Part shown: positions 33,551 to 44,637 of the stretch, piece by piece | Layout of the letters: every line of letters starts with the position of its first letter | Position numbering within the stretch: position 1 is the stretch's first letter | Source: Phyllostachys edulis | Lineage: Eukaryota > Streptophyta > Magnoliopsida > Poales > Poaceae | Reading direction: 5' to 3' | DNA: 64,000 bases | Assembly (NCBI GenBank): GCA_036346405.1 | Contig: CM070562.1 | Coordinates: forward strand, 112,442,412 to 112,506,411 | The notes under the pieces: model-generated | What the model was told of the DNA's origin: nothing | The model's input: only the letters and a program-made list of their open reading frames with translations | Database searches by the model: none | Program-made: the position numbers and the translations under genes

Positions 33551-36500
33551 TCAGTCCCTCTCGGTGACGCTCTCCGTGCCCGGATCCCGTGGCACGCCCA
33601 GCACGGCGTCCGACCACCGCGCAGGTGACCGGTCACTGCTGTTGGACGACGACATCGCCTCCGCCCTCGCCTCCCTTACCATCCGGAGCACCTCAGGGGT
33701 CGTTGGCCGCCTAGCCGGGTCTGCCGCCACGCACGCTGCAGCAATGCCGATCAGCGCACTGAGCTTCTCCTCTGCGCCACCAGCAGACACGGACTCACCC
33801 CCGGACTCCGTCTCCTCCTCGCGCGCCGCTCGCACCCAGTGTGGTATGTCATCACAATGCAGCTCCACCAGGTCCTGGAACGGCGTCTTGCCGGTGAGGA
33901 GCTCGAGGAGGAGCACCCCGAAGCTGTAGATGTCGGACGCTGCTGTGAAGGACGCGGCGGTGGCATGGGCAGAACGCGTCTCTGGCGCACGGTAGAAGAG
34001 GGACGTCGAGGAGGCGTGCCCGTTGGATGTGAGGTCGGCATGCGAGGGGAGCAGCGTCGGCACAAGGCCATAGTCGGTGAGGCACGACTCGAAGTCGGGG
34101 CCGAGAAGGACATTGGACGGCTTGAGGTTGCCGTGCACAATGCCCCCAGGGGGTGACTGGTGGAGGTGGACAAGGCCCGCGGCGATGTCCTCGGCGATCT
34201 TCATGCATGAGGTCCAGTGCAGTGGCTTGCCCTTGCTGGAGGGTCTGGATCCTGCAAGTAACAAGCACAAGAAATACATGTAAGGAGTCTCTCAGAGTCA
34301 GAGAGATGCATCAGAAAATGAGAAATGCCCTCCTATAGCAGTAGGGAGGAGTTAATAATGAAGCAGACACGCTAGTGTCATCAAATCAGCATTAAGAGTA
34401 CAGAACGTGCAAACTCTGCTAAACCCTCTTCCTTAATGACTCCAGGTGCAAGGGGAAACATACAAAAAGGTGGCTCCTGCTGCTAACATGTCCCAAAAAA
34501 AAATCTCTGATCAAATCTGAAAAATAACCTGTCATGGCAAATTGAAGCGAAAATTGTTCAGGTGCTCAAGCATATAGACTAGGTGCTATGCTACCGGTGT
34601 GTGTCTGGTATGCTTAAAGGAACATACGAGTAACTCCCTACTTAATTCTGTGGTGTAAACATTTACTAGTTAGTACAAGTTAGGCAAGCAGGTACCTCTA
34701 GCTCCTACCAAAGTGAAGTGAGCATACAGCACTGCCATGGCTATCAGCATGCACGCGTTAAAGACGGCAGTAACATTTAGGTGTCTTCGGCTGTGAGCCT
34801 GTGACCTTTTTGTGGTGCGCCATGAACATTTACTAACACCCACAGCTGTGTGGTGTGAGGCCAGCCATGCTCGGAGCTGTCTGAATTTGCCTGTAACTCC
34901 CTTGCTCGTATGCTGTAGTAATAATCACTGTTGCTTGCTCAGGACCACACGTCACGGTCACAAGCATCTGCTTCTCCGTCTGCATCTGCATCCCATCTAT
35001 GCTGTTGTCCCTTGTGAGATGTGGGTGCAGCGAATTGGAGCGCTCAAATAGGGCAATGTGGCAGTGGTACGGGGCGGGCCTATTGTCTCGGATCAAGACA
35101 TGCTAAAGTCATGACAAGAACAGGGATATATAGGAGGAGGTCCGTCCTGTCATGTGAGAGAGAAAATGGCCTTTGACTGCCTTAACTAATCTGGGAGCTT
35201 TGGACGGTGACAGGCTGCATGCACATTATGGACTGACTGACTCTCAGGCTTTCAGCTCAGCTCAGCTCAGTGCATGGAAATGGACAGCATATTTGAATGC
35301 GATTATGGCCATCTGATCTGAGCACTAAGATATGCACCGAGTTCGGTGCATGGGCTATAGCAATACGACAGAGAGTGCATTTTACTGGCAAGAAACAAAA
35401 AAATTGGCTAACTCAATGACTCTGCTCTGTAGGCTCTGCTCTGGTTGTTATTCAGACTTGAGAGCTGTTAGCAGTGTTTTTTTATCTTCACTTGATGTTT
35501 TATCATCCAGTTTTTGGCCCCTAAATTTATGCCGTGTCTTCATGGGAAGAGTCGTCGCATGTTCCCCGGGGTCCTCTGTTCTGTGGGTAACGGTGGAAGT
35601 TTTTTTTTTGGGGGGGGGGGGGGGTCAATCTTGTGGGAACAGCTGAAGTAAGTTTGTTGTTCCCCTCGGTAGAAATTGTTATTACCATGTGACATGGAAT
35701 CTTGTGGGAACAGCTGAAGTAAGTTTGTTGTTCCCCTCGGTAGAAATTGTTATTACCATGTGACATGGAATCTTGTGGGACTTGCCTGAATTAAAGGTAT
35801 GGTCTCCCATGGCACATGGCTGGGCGCTAGTACCAGTGCAAACGTCGAGACATTTTTGCTGTAAGTTAAGAAGGGCTGGACCGGACACCCAGGCAGCGTG
35901 TACCCAAACTTTATGGTGAAGCATGAGGCAGGCATGCATGAGCACGAGACAATACATGTAGGAGGAGGGGGTAGATTCAGAAGAAGCAGCAAGGCAACAG
36001 TACTACTTGTCCCAAAAGGAGGAGGAGGAGGAGAGTCCTTCCTTTCAGTAATTGCGATGCACGCCAGATCCATGGGCGTATGGGTGCGTGCATGCTATGC
36101 TAGCCAACAAAAAAGATGCAACTATTGCGTTGCTTTCCCTCCCTCCCTCCGTGCTCGACACCGTGAAAAGAAGACATCTTTCTGGGGCATATATTTTGTT
36201 CGTGATCTGTTTTTTTTGTTCCATTTGATCCATTCCCCGGGCAGGAGCAGGATTTGTCCACTTCATATAAATGCTACTTGTAAAACTAACGCTCCATTCA
36301 TCAGATTAGGTAGATCCGATCGATTACACCGCCCAAGGATTAATTACTGTCAGGGCATCTCCAATAGTATATTTATTATCGTCTCTTAGGCTGCTTCCAA
36401 TGAACAATACCTTAGTGCATAAAGAGTATTAGGATACTATCTTCCCAATACATAATTTTTTAGAGCATCTACAATAGTTTATTTCTTAGCTTGTTACTAA

Positions 36501-39500
36501 GAAGAGAGAGAGTACTCAATCTAATAAAAAGAAACAAGCATTCCAGTGGATTGTTTTTTAAGCTTGTATCTAAGACTTTAATTGCTATAAGTGTGCATGA
36601 TTCTTGATTATCAACAATGGGGTACAACTTTGTGGCATATATGTTTTAGCTCATTTATCATATCATCTGCGGGGGAAGCCAAGAAGACGGGCTGCACAAG
36701 ATCCGGTAGATTTTTGTTGGTAGGCAGTGGGACCCACAAAATGAGTGTTTAGATAACAACTAAGCCTCCAATAGAGTTTTTTTGTTGCTTCTTATGTCTT
36801 GGTATTAACAATCTGATAGTTTCTTCATGTAGAAACGGCTTCACCTTCTCTCCTCATCTTCTCTCCTCCACATCATCTAATAGCTGATGTGGTAACATCT
36901 TAGTAACAGCTGAGGTGAATTGTTGTGGATGCTCTTATGGTGTAGTATATTAGACCGTTTCATTTAATTACATGCATGATCTTTACTAGTATTTGAGCAT
37001 TGTGGCCTATTTGTGGCATGTACTAAAGCAATACATGTTTGTTGACACACACAAACGTAAATACATGGGATCGATCATAATAAATTTTGTGCGTTGGATT
37101 TCGAGACTGAACCGGTATCCAGATTAGATACTAGAGTACCCTCTTTCTTCATTAACTATGGTACCACATCATCATTTTGCCTATATGGTAGGGTTAAGAT
37201 ACCAGCTAAGGTAGAGCACTGGGAGCAGCCTTAGCTATTTCACGTCAACAAAATCCTATATGGAGGAGAGAGAGCACAAGTCGTCTCTTCCTAAATAGAC
37301 TATCGCGCACGCGAAACAAGACATGACACATTAATCTACTCTAGTTGACATGTAGATCCGTTTCAAAGAAAAAATATAAAATATAAATATTGAAGAGTGT
37401 GCTAGAGACTATCTATTAGAGATATTATCTCTAAAGATGATGTAACACATGTTAGAGATAAAGTTATTTTCAACTATTGAAGATGCCCACTAGCATCATC
37501 ATAGTTTTTTTAGTGCTACTGCCTAATAAGTTTGTGCGCGGTTTCTTGATTCCCCCCAATTTCATTGTGTCATTGATTGCCATCATATGAAGTGCTCTTT
37601 AACTAGTAAAAAACTAGCAAGCAGTAGATATTAGCATATGAATACACATACGTACGTACGTAATTGCACGGTTACCACCGGTCCACAAAGGGCTTGCAAT
37701 TGTTGAACTGCCACCGAATTCGTTGAATGTCCTGTGGAGCCACTGACAATTTCACAAGGGAAATATATGGTTTTATTTGCCACTACAAGCCGTATTTTTC
37801 CAAAAATGCCCAAACTACCCTCTTTCTTTTTCTGCGGCGCTGGCGAGTCTCCGCTCGACTGTTTCGCACCATACCATACCATAGCTTCCCCTCTTTGCGT
37901 TCTACATTTGGATGCGATCATGTATCTTCCCCGGCCCGGCCACCCATCGTCGTCTTCGTCTCCACCTGCGCCCGAACCGTTGCTGCCACCCCGAGCGTCA
38001 TCGGCGTGCCTTTGCCCGAACGACGCCTTCTCCTCGCCGCGTATGATCTGTTTTCCTCCTCCCCGGATCCTATACGCCAACCCCGTCGTCCCTCTCCTCT
38101 GACGGTCTGACCCAAGGAGAAAGATTTGTTTTTTTTTCCTAAATTTTTTCTTGGGAGAGCGGAATGTGCATTTTCCCTTGGACAAAACCAGTGGCAAATT
38201 GGCGTTTTCCCCTTGTTTGTAGTGGCACCACAGGAGTTAGCTCGAATTCAACGGCAAACGTACAAAAACAGGAAACCCTAGCGGTGGTAAATATGCGATT
38301 TTGCCTTTGGTGAAGGAGCGTTCTCTTGTATTTGTTCACCGTGGCCGTGGATTGGAATTGGGAATCGAAACATTACTAGATAGAGTAGTTAGCACTGTAG
38401 AGTGGTCCAGTTAGTTAATTATAGCACAATCCCTTGTTCAATTTGTTTGCTTAGCTAGATGCATGAGATGAGATGAGATCGTAGCCGAGGGAGGGAGAAG
38501 AGGCTGACCGTGCACGAGGGAGAAGAGGCTGCCGTTGGGGTAGTAGTCGTAGACGAGGAGGCGTTCCTCCTTGGCCTGGAAGTAGGCCCGCAGCGCCACC
38601 ACGTTGGGGTGCCGCACCTTGCCCAGCTCCTCCGCGCGCCGTCCCAGCTCCCCTCCCGCCGCCGACGGGTCGCGCATGCGCTTCACCGTCACGATGAACC
38701 CCGTCTCCATCACCGCCTTGTACGTGCTCCCCACCTCCCCGCGCCCCAGCGTCTCCGCCGACGCGCGCAGCAGCTCCTCCAGGCCGTACATCTCCGCCAT
38801 CCCGCCGCAGAACACCAGCTTCCCGGTCCCCTCCCTCTCCCACGAGAACTCCCTGCCCCCGCCCGCCACCATCGCCGCGCCACCACCACTCCCCGCCGCC
38901 GATGCATTCGCCTGCGCGGTTTGAGTTCCGATTTTTTTTCTTTTTTAGGATTCAGACGCAGGCATGATTTGCTAGTAATAATAACCATTAATCTGAAACC
39001 AAGTGCCCACCACGCAGAGACGAACCCACCATACCTGTTGCTCCTCCTCCGGCATTGCGGCTCCGCCCTTGTCCACGTCGCCGGCGACGCGCTTGTTCCT
39101 CCCGCGCCGCGACGCCATCGCCGCCGCCGCCAGGATCCCCAGCACCACCACTCCTGCCACCGTGGCGCCGGCCACGATGGCGGCCTTCTTCCCGCGGCGG
39201 CTCTTGGAGCGGGGCGGAGGGAGGGGCGTGAATGCAGCCGTGGCGGCGGTGACCGGCGCGGGGCTCGGACCCGCGGCGGCTACACATCGGGTGGGGAGCG
39301 GCAGGCCGCAGAGCCTGGCATTGCCAAGGAAGGAGGACGCATTGAACCGCGCGAGCGTGGCCGGGATCTCGCCGGAGAGGCGGTTGCCAGAGACGTTGAG
39401 TAGCCGGAGCGCGGGCTGCCCCAGCGGCGGGATGGCACCGGTGAGCAGGTTGCCGTCGAGAAGCAGCGAGGTGAGCCGGGGCACGGTGGCGAGGGCGCTG

Positions 39501-39970
39501 GGGATCTCGCCTGAGAGGCGGTTGCCGGACAGGACGATGACGGTGGCGCGGTGCAGCAAGGCGAGGCTGGCGGGGATGCGGCCCTGGAGGCGGTTGCCGG
39601 AGAGGTAGAGCAGCTTGAGGCTGGGGAGCGCCCGCGGGAGCGCGTCCGGGATGGGCCCCGTGAGGGCGTTGGACTTGAAGCTGAGGACGCGCAGCTCGGC
39701 GAGCGGCGCGAGGAGGGCGGCGGTGAGGGAGCCGGTGAGGTTGAGGTTCTCGAGGACGAGCTTGGTGACGCGGCCGGCCGGGCCGCATTGGCGCACGCCG
39801 GGCCAGGAGGAGCAGAAGGTGGGCGCGGTGTCGGGGTGCCACGGGAGGCGGTCGGAGCGGTCAAGAGCGGACTTGAGGGCGAGCAGAGCGTCCGCTTCGC
39901 CGGCGGCGGCGGCGAGAGGCAGAGCCAGGTAGAGCAAGAGGAGGCATGTCCAGATGGTTGCTTGGGGCAT
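33551..39970 (-). CDS. LRR receptor-like kinase, probable pseudokinase, 3 exons
   Basis: Exons 39970-39035, 38911-38509 and 34251-33551 join in phase (936, 403, 701 nt) to 679 residues. Order: signal peptide (1-24), about six leucine-rich repeats (65-235; for example LSGNRLSGEIP twice), proline-rich stalk, membrane helix (about 261-285), kinase domain (about 360-640). The glycine loop LGRGEVGS and VTVK lysine (389) are present, and DFG reads DYG (506). The HRD motif reads HGN (486-488), so the catalytic Asp is replaced. Closest in style to the Arabidopsis 'inactive LRR receptor-like kinase' group (At1g60630-like), from the FSWEREGTGKLVFC and MYGLEELLRASAETLG stretches. It likely signals as a scaffold at the plasma membrane. 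The ATG at 39970 begins the hydrophobic leader; an upstream in-frame ATG at 40048 would put 26 extra residues before it. Intron 2 (34252-38508) is packed with MITEs. Confidence 0.93.
35627..35768 (+). repeat. Perfect 71-bp tandem duplication in the kinase intron
   Basis: Two identical 71-bp copies starting AATCTTGTGGGAACAGC, with the first 12 bases of a third. Each unit has the inverted pair GGGAACA...TGTTCCC. A T-run and G-run stand just upstream (about 35598-35623). Confidence 0.9.
36389..37230. mobile_element. Middle MITE of the nest, Tourist-type
   Basis: Inverted termini GGCTGCTTCCAATG and GGCTGCTCCCAGTG, flanked by TTA at 36386-36388 and 37231-37233, pointing to PIF/Harbinger. It is itself split by the MITE at 36463-36934; its own length without that insert is about 370 bp. 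Confidence 0.8.
36463..36934. mobile_element. Inner MITE of the nest, copy 2 of the GAGCATC family
   Basis: 472 bp, termini GAGCATCTACAATAGT and GAGCATCCACAACAAT, TTA duplication at 36460-36462 and 36935-36937. Its body resembles copy 1 in reverse orientation, including CTAAGTTG-like and TCTTATGTCTTGGTATTAAC stretches. Confidence 0.88.
37489..38437. other. Rest of kinase intron 2, nothing coding
   Basis: Frames at 37631-38197 (minus) and 37727-38110 (plus) overlap each other and match no domain. Short look-alike phrases such as TTTGCCACTACAAGC (about 37776) and the complement of GTAGTGGCA (about 38220) hint at a degraded DNA transposon without resolvable ends. Confidence 0.35.
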
Positions 39971-40711
39971 GGTGTTGAGGTGCCGCTGAGATGAATCAAT
40001 CGATGAATGCAGCAGCTGCAGTGTGGGAGGGGGAAGAGGAGGAGGCAAGCTAGGTCCAGCAATGGCGGGTGAGCGGCATTAATATTTGCTTGGGTTATTG
40101 GTGGAAGAGGCCAGGGAGGGAAGCTGTAAAAGAAACAGTAGAGGAAAAGAAAAGGCGGAGCCGGAGGGATAGTGCAAAAAGGAGGCACCTTTGCTCCGAG
40201 CTAGAGTTCGAGTCCCTGTCCGAGATAGCTAACGGCGAACGCCGATGGCCAAGACTTAAATGCGTGCAGTGAGGTTGATTGACAGGAAAGACCTGGACCT
40301 GGAGCGAGCAGCGAGTAATAGCAACCAATGGATTAATGGAAGGATAGCTAGCTCAAACGCTGCAGTAACAAGCTCTGATGCTGACGCTGCGAGCAGTAGC
40401 AACAGTAATGAGCAATGGGCACCCAGTGAACTGCAGGGATGGCTACAGAAGCAGCTCATCAAGCAACCACAGCTAGCGATGGCGCAAGAAGCTTGTGGCT
40501 ATGGAGGCCGCCCGCCGTGGGATGGGAGTGGCCGGCGCCACGTGAAGTGAATGAAGTGCACAAGGACTCTCTCTCCCCCCGATAATCTCGTTTGTTCTCA
40601 GCTCCGGGCTGCGGGGTTTAGCTAGCTGATGATTAGTTTAGTTTCTTCTTTCAAAAAAGAAAGAAGAAGACTAGCCGAAAAGATCACTGTACCGCGTGGT
40701 AGTGAGTATAG
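39971..40711. other. 5' UTR and promoter side of the receptor kinase gene
   Basis: Pyrimidine-rich 5' leader on the minus strand (39971-40080), then mixed sequence. No secure TATA box. Short frames here lack motifs. Confidence 0.4.
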
Positions 40712-40714
40712 TAA

Positions 40715-41254
40715 GAGCATCTACAACAATCTCGCCATTTATTCTTAGAGTATCTGCATCGGCGTTTTGATGATGTGGAAGAAAGGAGAGAGAGTGAAAC
40801 TGTTTATATGAAGAAAGCTATGAGATTATTATCTGCAAGGCGTAAATGTAATGAAAATACTCTATTGGGCGCTGGTTATTCTTACCTAAACATTTATTCT
40901 ATGGTCTCCTCGCATACCAAGGAAATATCAAGCGGATCTAGTGCACAGCACATATTCTGTGTACTCATTGAAAAATGTCATGGTTCTCCATGGAAATAAA
41001 TAGTTTAAGCTTTCAATAATTTGTGTTTGTGTTCAATATACTTGCCCTAGATGATACGATAAATGGTAAAACATATAGAAACACAAAACAGTTGTCTTCG
41101 TTGTTGATCATCGAAGAATCATACACACTTTATGAATTAAAGTCTTGAATCTGAGCAAGAAAGCAATCTATTGGAATGATCGTTTCTTTTTATTAGATTG
41201 AGTACTCTCTCTCCTCTTAGTACTAAGCTAAGAAATAACTTATTGTAGATGCTC
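40715..41254. mobile_element. Tourist-type MITE, copy 3 of the GAGCATC family
   Basis: 540 bp, termini GAGCATCTACAACAAT and GAGCATCTACAATAAG, TAA at 40712-40714 and 41255-41257. Same body as copy 1 (GATGATGTGGAAGA..., AATCTATTGGAA, TTTATTAGATTGAGTACTCT). About 0.7 kb upstream of the receptor kinase start. Confidence 0.9.
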
Positions 41255-41257
41255 TAA

Positions 41258-42780
41258 TTAACCATACCAGTCAAGAGCGGCTCTGGTCAACACGGAGGGC
41301 CTCGGGGTTCTGGAAAGCAGGAAAGGATGCCATTAATTCCAAGCCGCTTGGGTTGGGTTGGTGGTGCAGTCCAACCAACGTGAGAGAGACAGTGACAGCG
41401 TGACTCGCTCGCTCAGAGTCGGTCGAGATGCTGCACTCAGGCAGCCTCAGCCTGAGCCTGCTCCTCCATACAGAACAGACATACAGTGCAGCTCGATGGA
41501 TTTTGACTGTAATGCTCACATGCAAATCCAAAGTAGGACATTGATCCGCGGCGGTTTTACTGTAACCCGCACCACTGTTATGCTACCGTATTGCTCGGAA
41601 GTCGAGTCTAAGTAAGGCTTGAGCAACATTTTTTTTAAATAATAAATATGTATTTTTAATATAATTATATAAATAAATGTCATGTCTGTTTAATAAAATT
41701 ACAAAAATAGGTTTATTATGTCGTTTCAAACGGGGACATGCCCCTCTCGCCGGTTGGATTGGCGACAAAATCCATATCGTCAACCAAACAATATTAAATG
41801 TCTCTGTAGCCATTTGGAATGACGACACACTCCTATTACCAAACCAAACGGCGACACAAGCTGAGATTTTTTTTTTTTCATGAATAATTGAAATAAATTT
41901 TACAAGACTTTACTGAGTTATTGGGTAATATCTTGTAGTGATTAATAAGTTGGAGTTTGTTGACTGCGTGGATAAACTCCTTATAGGTTAATTGCACCCC
42001 CCCTCCCAAGTTGTTGTTACCGAGTGTAGTGTTTGCACAACCGATTATTTTCGAAAAAAAGAACGAAATATTAAATAGAGAACAACCAGGGAATTAAATT
42101 TAAAAGATGAGATTTTCACTACGACAATAAGACGTCGTAATCTAGGTGCGAATTACATGGCGCGGATGGTATGGTTTGATTACATGCATTTGTTTGTCCA
42201 GCTACTCTTACGGTTGAAACGAAAACATGCACAAATCATCAACCCGATCTACACGTATGATACATGTGTGCCTTCTGGAATCGGAAAAACTGGTAAATCG
42301 GAAAGAAATCAATCTTAGGGGGGCCATCGTTGCCTTTCCCTTATCTGCTACAGACCTGCGGGCGTGGCTAGTGCCGAAAGCAACACTGTGATGGGCTTCC
42401 AGGATCTACTCAGGAGTAACCACCCGCTTAGCATTAGTCACGGGGACCATGACTGCCTTCCCCTTGTCCATCGTGTGCTCGGGGCGGTTGTCCTTAGCGT
42501 GCTATTTGAGGGTCTTCCACCGCCACCCTGGTTTCTTGGGCTCTATCGGTGTCTTTCCCTTGTCTTATTCGCTCTCGGGTATGTAAGATTTCCAGCGGCA
42601 GAGGATCTCGAGTGATTGCGCATAGTTTAGCATGTACTTTTGCTCGATAAATACCCAATCGTACTTGTCCGAACCGTCGATCCATTAGAAGAAAAGGCAA
42701 CACTCCCATGTCTGCCATTATGCACAAATACATTTAGCGATATGTGAAATACAGCGTACAATGTGAAATATCAATATGTC
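41258..42780. other. Intergenic, no gene recognised
   Basis: AT-rich sequence with T-runs near 41630 and 41870. The plus-strand frame at 42364-42615 has no recognisable domain. Ends at the left edge of the plus-strand LTR. Confidence 0.4.
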
Positions 42781-43459
42781 TGTTGTAGGGGCGTCCCACC
42801 GGCCCCACGACTCGACGAAGCACAAAGGCCCCTCCTCCGAAGGGGTCCTGAAGGCTCAATGAATGACCCCAAAGGCCATAGGAAGAACCCCGAAGGGGTC
42901 CCGAATGCTCAACGAAGGGCTCCGAAGGGAGCCCAAAGGTTGCAGGAAGAACCCCGAAGGCTCAACGAAGGGCCCCGAAGGGGGTCCGAATGCTGTAGGA
43001 AGAACCCTGAAGGAGTCCTGAAGGCTCATGAAGGGCCCGAAGAGGCTCGAAAACTCGGCGAGGACCTGAAGGGGGCCGAGGCGCCAGAGGAACCTGAAGG
43101 GTCATTGAAGGGGCTCATGGGGCCACCCATGAGGCGCAAGAAGCGACATGATGATGGGCCGGGCATACTCTCCAGGTAGACCAGGACCAGAAGGATCCAC
43201 CGTGAGCGCAACACGTAGGGTAGGAAAAGCCCCTGCAGCCCCTATGGTTATAGTACCCTTCTAGGGGTACATGTGTAATTTCAGATACCTGGTCAGGAGG
43301 CTATAAATAGCTCCTCCCCATGTAATAACTTCAGACCAGTTTGAGGCAATCAATACGTTTACTTCCTGCATAGCTGAAGCCCTCTCGAGGACCCTTCGAC
43401 CCCTCACATAGACGTTAGGGGTCCGCTCTTTCTACTGTCTAGTCTTTCTCACTACGACA
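42781..43459 (+). repeat. 5' LTR of a plus-strand Gypsy element
   Basis: Starts TGTTGTAGGGGCG and ends TTTCTCACTACGACA, with a TATAAATA box at 43302-43309. Its ends parallel the minus-strand LTR at 43590-44164 (TGTCGTAGGGGC ... CTACTACGACA), so the two elements are relatives. The U3 part (about 42840-43060) is built of imperfect 58-64 bp repeats containing AGGAAGAACCCCGAAGG. Confidence 0.85.
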
Positions 43460-43589
43460 GTTGGCGTCGTCCGTATGGTTTGGCAGGAAAGTCACAAGTG
43501 CACGTCAAGATACCAGATGGCCCCCCGAAGGGCCATGCCCAAGGTCTTGGTGGCCGAAGCAGCGGCAGTAGCTGCGGCTCCAAGCACCC
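43460..43589 (+). mobile_element. Primer site and gag start of the plus-strand Gypsy element, truncated
   Basis: GTTGGCGTCGTCCGTATGG follows the LTR and looks like a Gypsy primer site of the TTGGCGCCGTC type. An ATG at 43517 opens a frame beginning MAPRRAMPKVLVAEAAA, a gag-like start, cut at 43589 by the minus-strand element. The remainder would be expected beyond the far end of that element, outside the window. Confidence 0.7.
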
Positions 43590-44164
43590 TGTCGTAGTAG
43601 AAAAAATTAGACAATAGAAAAAGGGGACCCCCGGTATCTGAGTGACCGGAGGATCCTCGGAGAAGGGACCGGTTCTAGGAGAAGTGTATATGTATTAAAT
43701 GCCTCAAAAAAGCCTGCCTCTCTTACATGGGGGAGAGAGCTATTTATAGCCAACTAACAGGGTACATGAGATTATTGTTCTACCCCTAGGAAGGTACTAC
43801 TCGTATAGGGATTGCAGGGTCTTTTCCTACCCCTACGCATAGCTTTTGGTCCACGGTGGGCTTCCATGGACCTGGCTCACCCAGCCGGTGTGCCTGGTCC
43901 ACTTGTCTTCTCCCTTCGCTCCCGGCAGGGTGGCTTCAGGCCCGAGGGGGCCTCGAACGTCCATGGTGCCTACGAGGTAACCTTTCGGGGTGCCCGTGGA
44001 CACCCCCTGCAGCCTTCGGACCCCCCCCCCCTTCGAGGACTTTGGGGCCCCTCCTGCGACCTTCAGGCCCCCTTCGGTGTCCCACTTGCGGCCTTCTGGC
44101 GACCCTTCGGGGGCTTATATCCTGCTCGCCGGGTTGCAGGGGCCAGTGGGCTGCCCCTACGACA
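43590..44164 (-). repeat. 3' LTR of the large Gypsy element
   Basis: 575 bp, from TGTCGTAGGGGC at 44164 to CTACTACGACA at 43590 on the minus strand. TATAAATA box at 43741-43748 (minus). The outer 5-bp flank is CACCC; the partner flank is outside the window. Confidence 0.87.
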
Positions 44165-44514
44165 AGCCCCTCGTGGTCGAGGTCCCGCTTCGTCATGGTT
44201 GAAACAGCGCCTTTCTCCTGGAGGGTCTAGGCATATCGTCCCCTTTGGCCTAGTGAAGCGTTGTTTGTATAGGTTCTGGTGTTGCGGGGGTTGGCCTCGA
44301 AGTCGTCCTCAGGGTGTGCGTGCCGTGTAGTTGATGGCGCTGCGCGCCAGTCAACAATAATGGTGCCCCTTTGGGGGACGTGCATAGTGGGTGGTGGTTG
44401 TGTACCATAATGGTGCTGGTGGGGTGGTTTTATGGCTGCCACATGTCATGGTGGTATTGGCGCGTGGTTCTTCGGTCCCCCCCCCCCAATCTGTCAGTTG
44501 GTGCCCCTGGTGGG

Positions 44515-44522
44515 TATAAATA
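44515..44522 (+). promoter_or_regulatory. TATA box of the antisense gene
   Basis: GGGTATAAATAAGGGG stands about 120 bp upstream of the ATG at 44638, on the strand opposite to the retrotransposon. It gives the antisense gene a promoter of its own. Confidence 0.65.
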
Positions 44523-44637
44523 AGGGGTGATCCTCCCCTCTCTTATCTTGCTTTCTTGCATTTGCATGCTGAACCTCCCAACCCTCTTGCTTTGCGGCAC
44601 TAGCAAGTTGCGAGGGTTTGTGCTAGGGTCTTCGGGT

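Larger units (their letters stand above)
36353..37488. mobile_element. Outer MITE of a three-level nest
   Basis: Inverted termini GGGCATCTCCAATAGT and, from the other end, GGGCATCTTCAATAGT (15 of 16 alike). The core is interrupted at 36389 by another MITE. No convincing target duplication was seen, so the edge may be off by a few bases. Lies in intron 2 of the receptor kinase gene. Confidence 0.65.

Noticed and set aside
38510..39403. 297-residue plus-strand frame opposite the receptor kinase
   Set aside because: Antisense shadow of GC-rich exons 1 and 2, spanning a confirmed intron; composition is His/Arg/Pro-rich with no motif.
39280..40188. 302-residue minus-strand frame overlapping the receptor kinase start
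   Set aside because: Out-of-frame shadow of exon 1; Ser/Pro-rich with no leucine-rich repeat pattern.
42763..43179. 138-residue plus-strand frame
   Set aside because: Falls in the U3 part of an LTR with imperfect repeats; no homologous domain.
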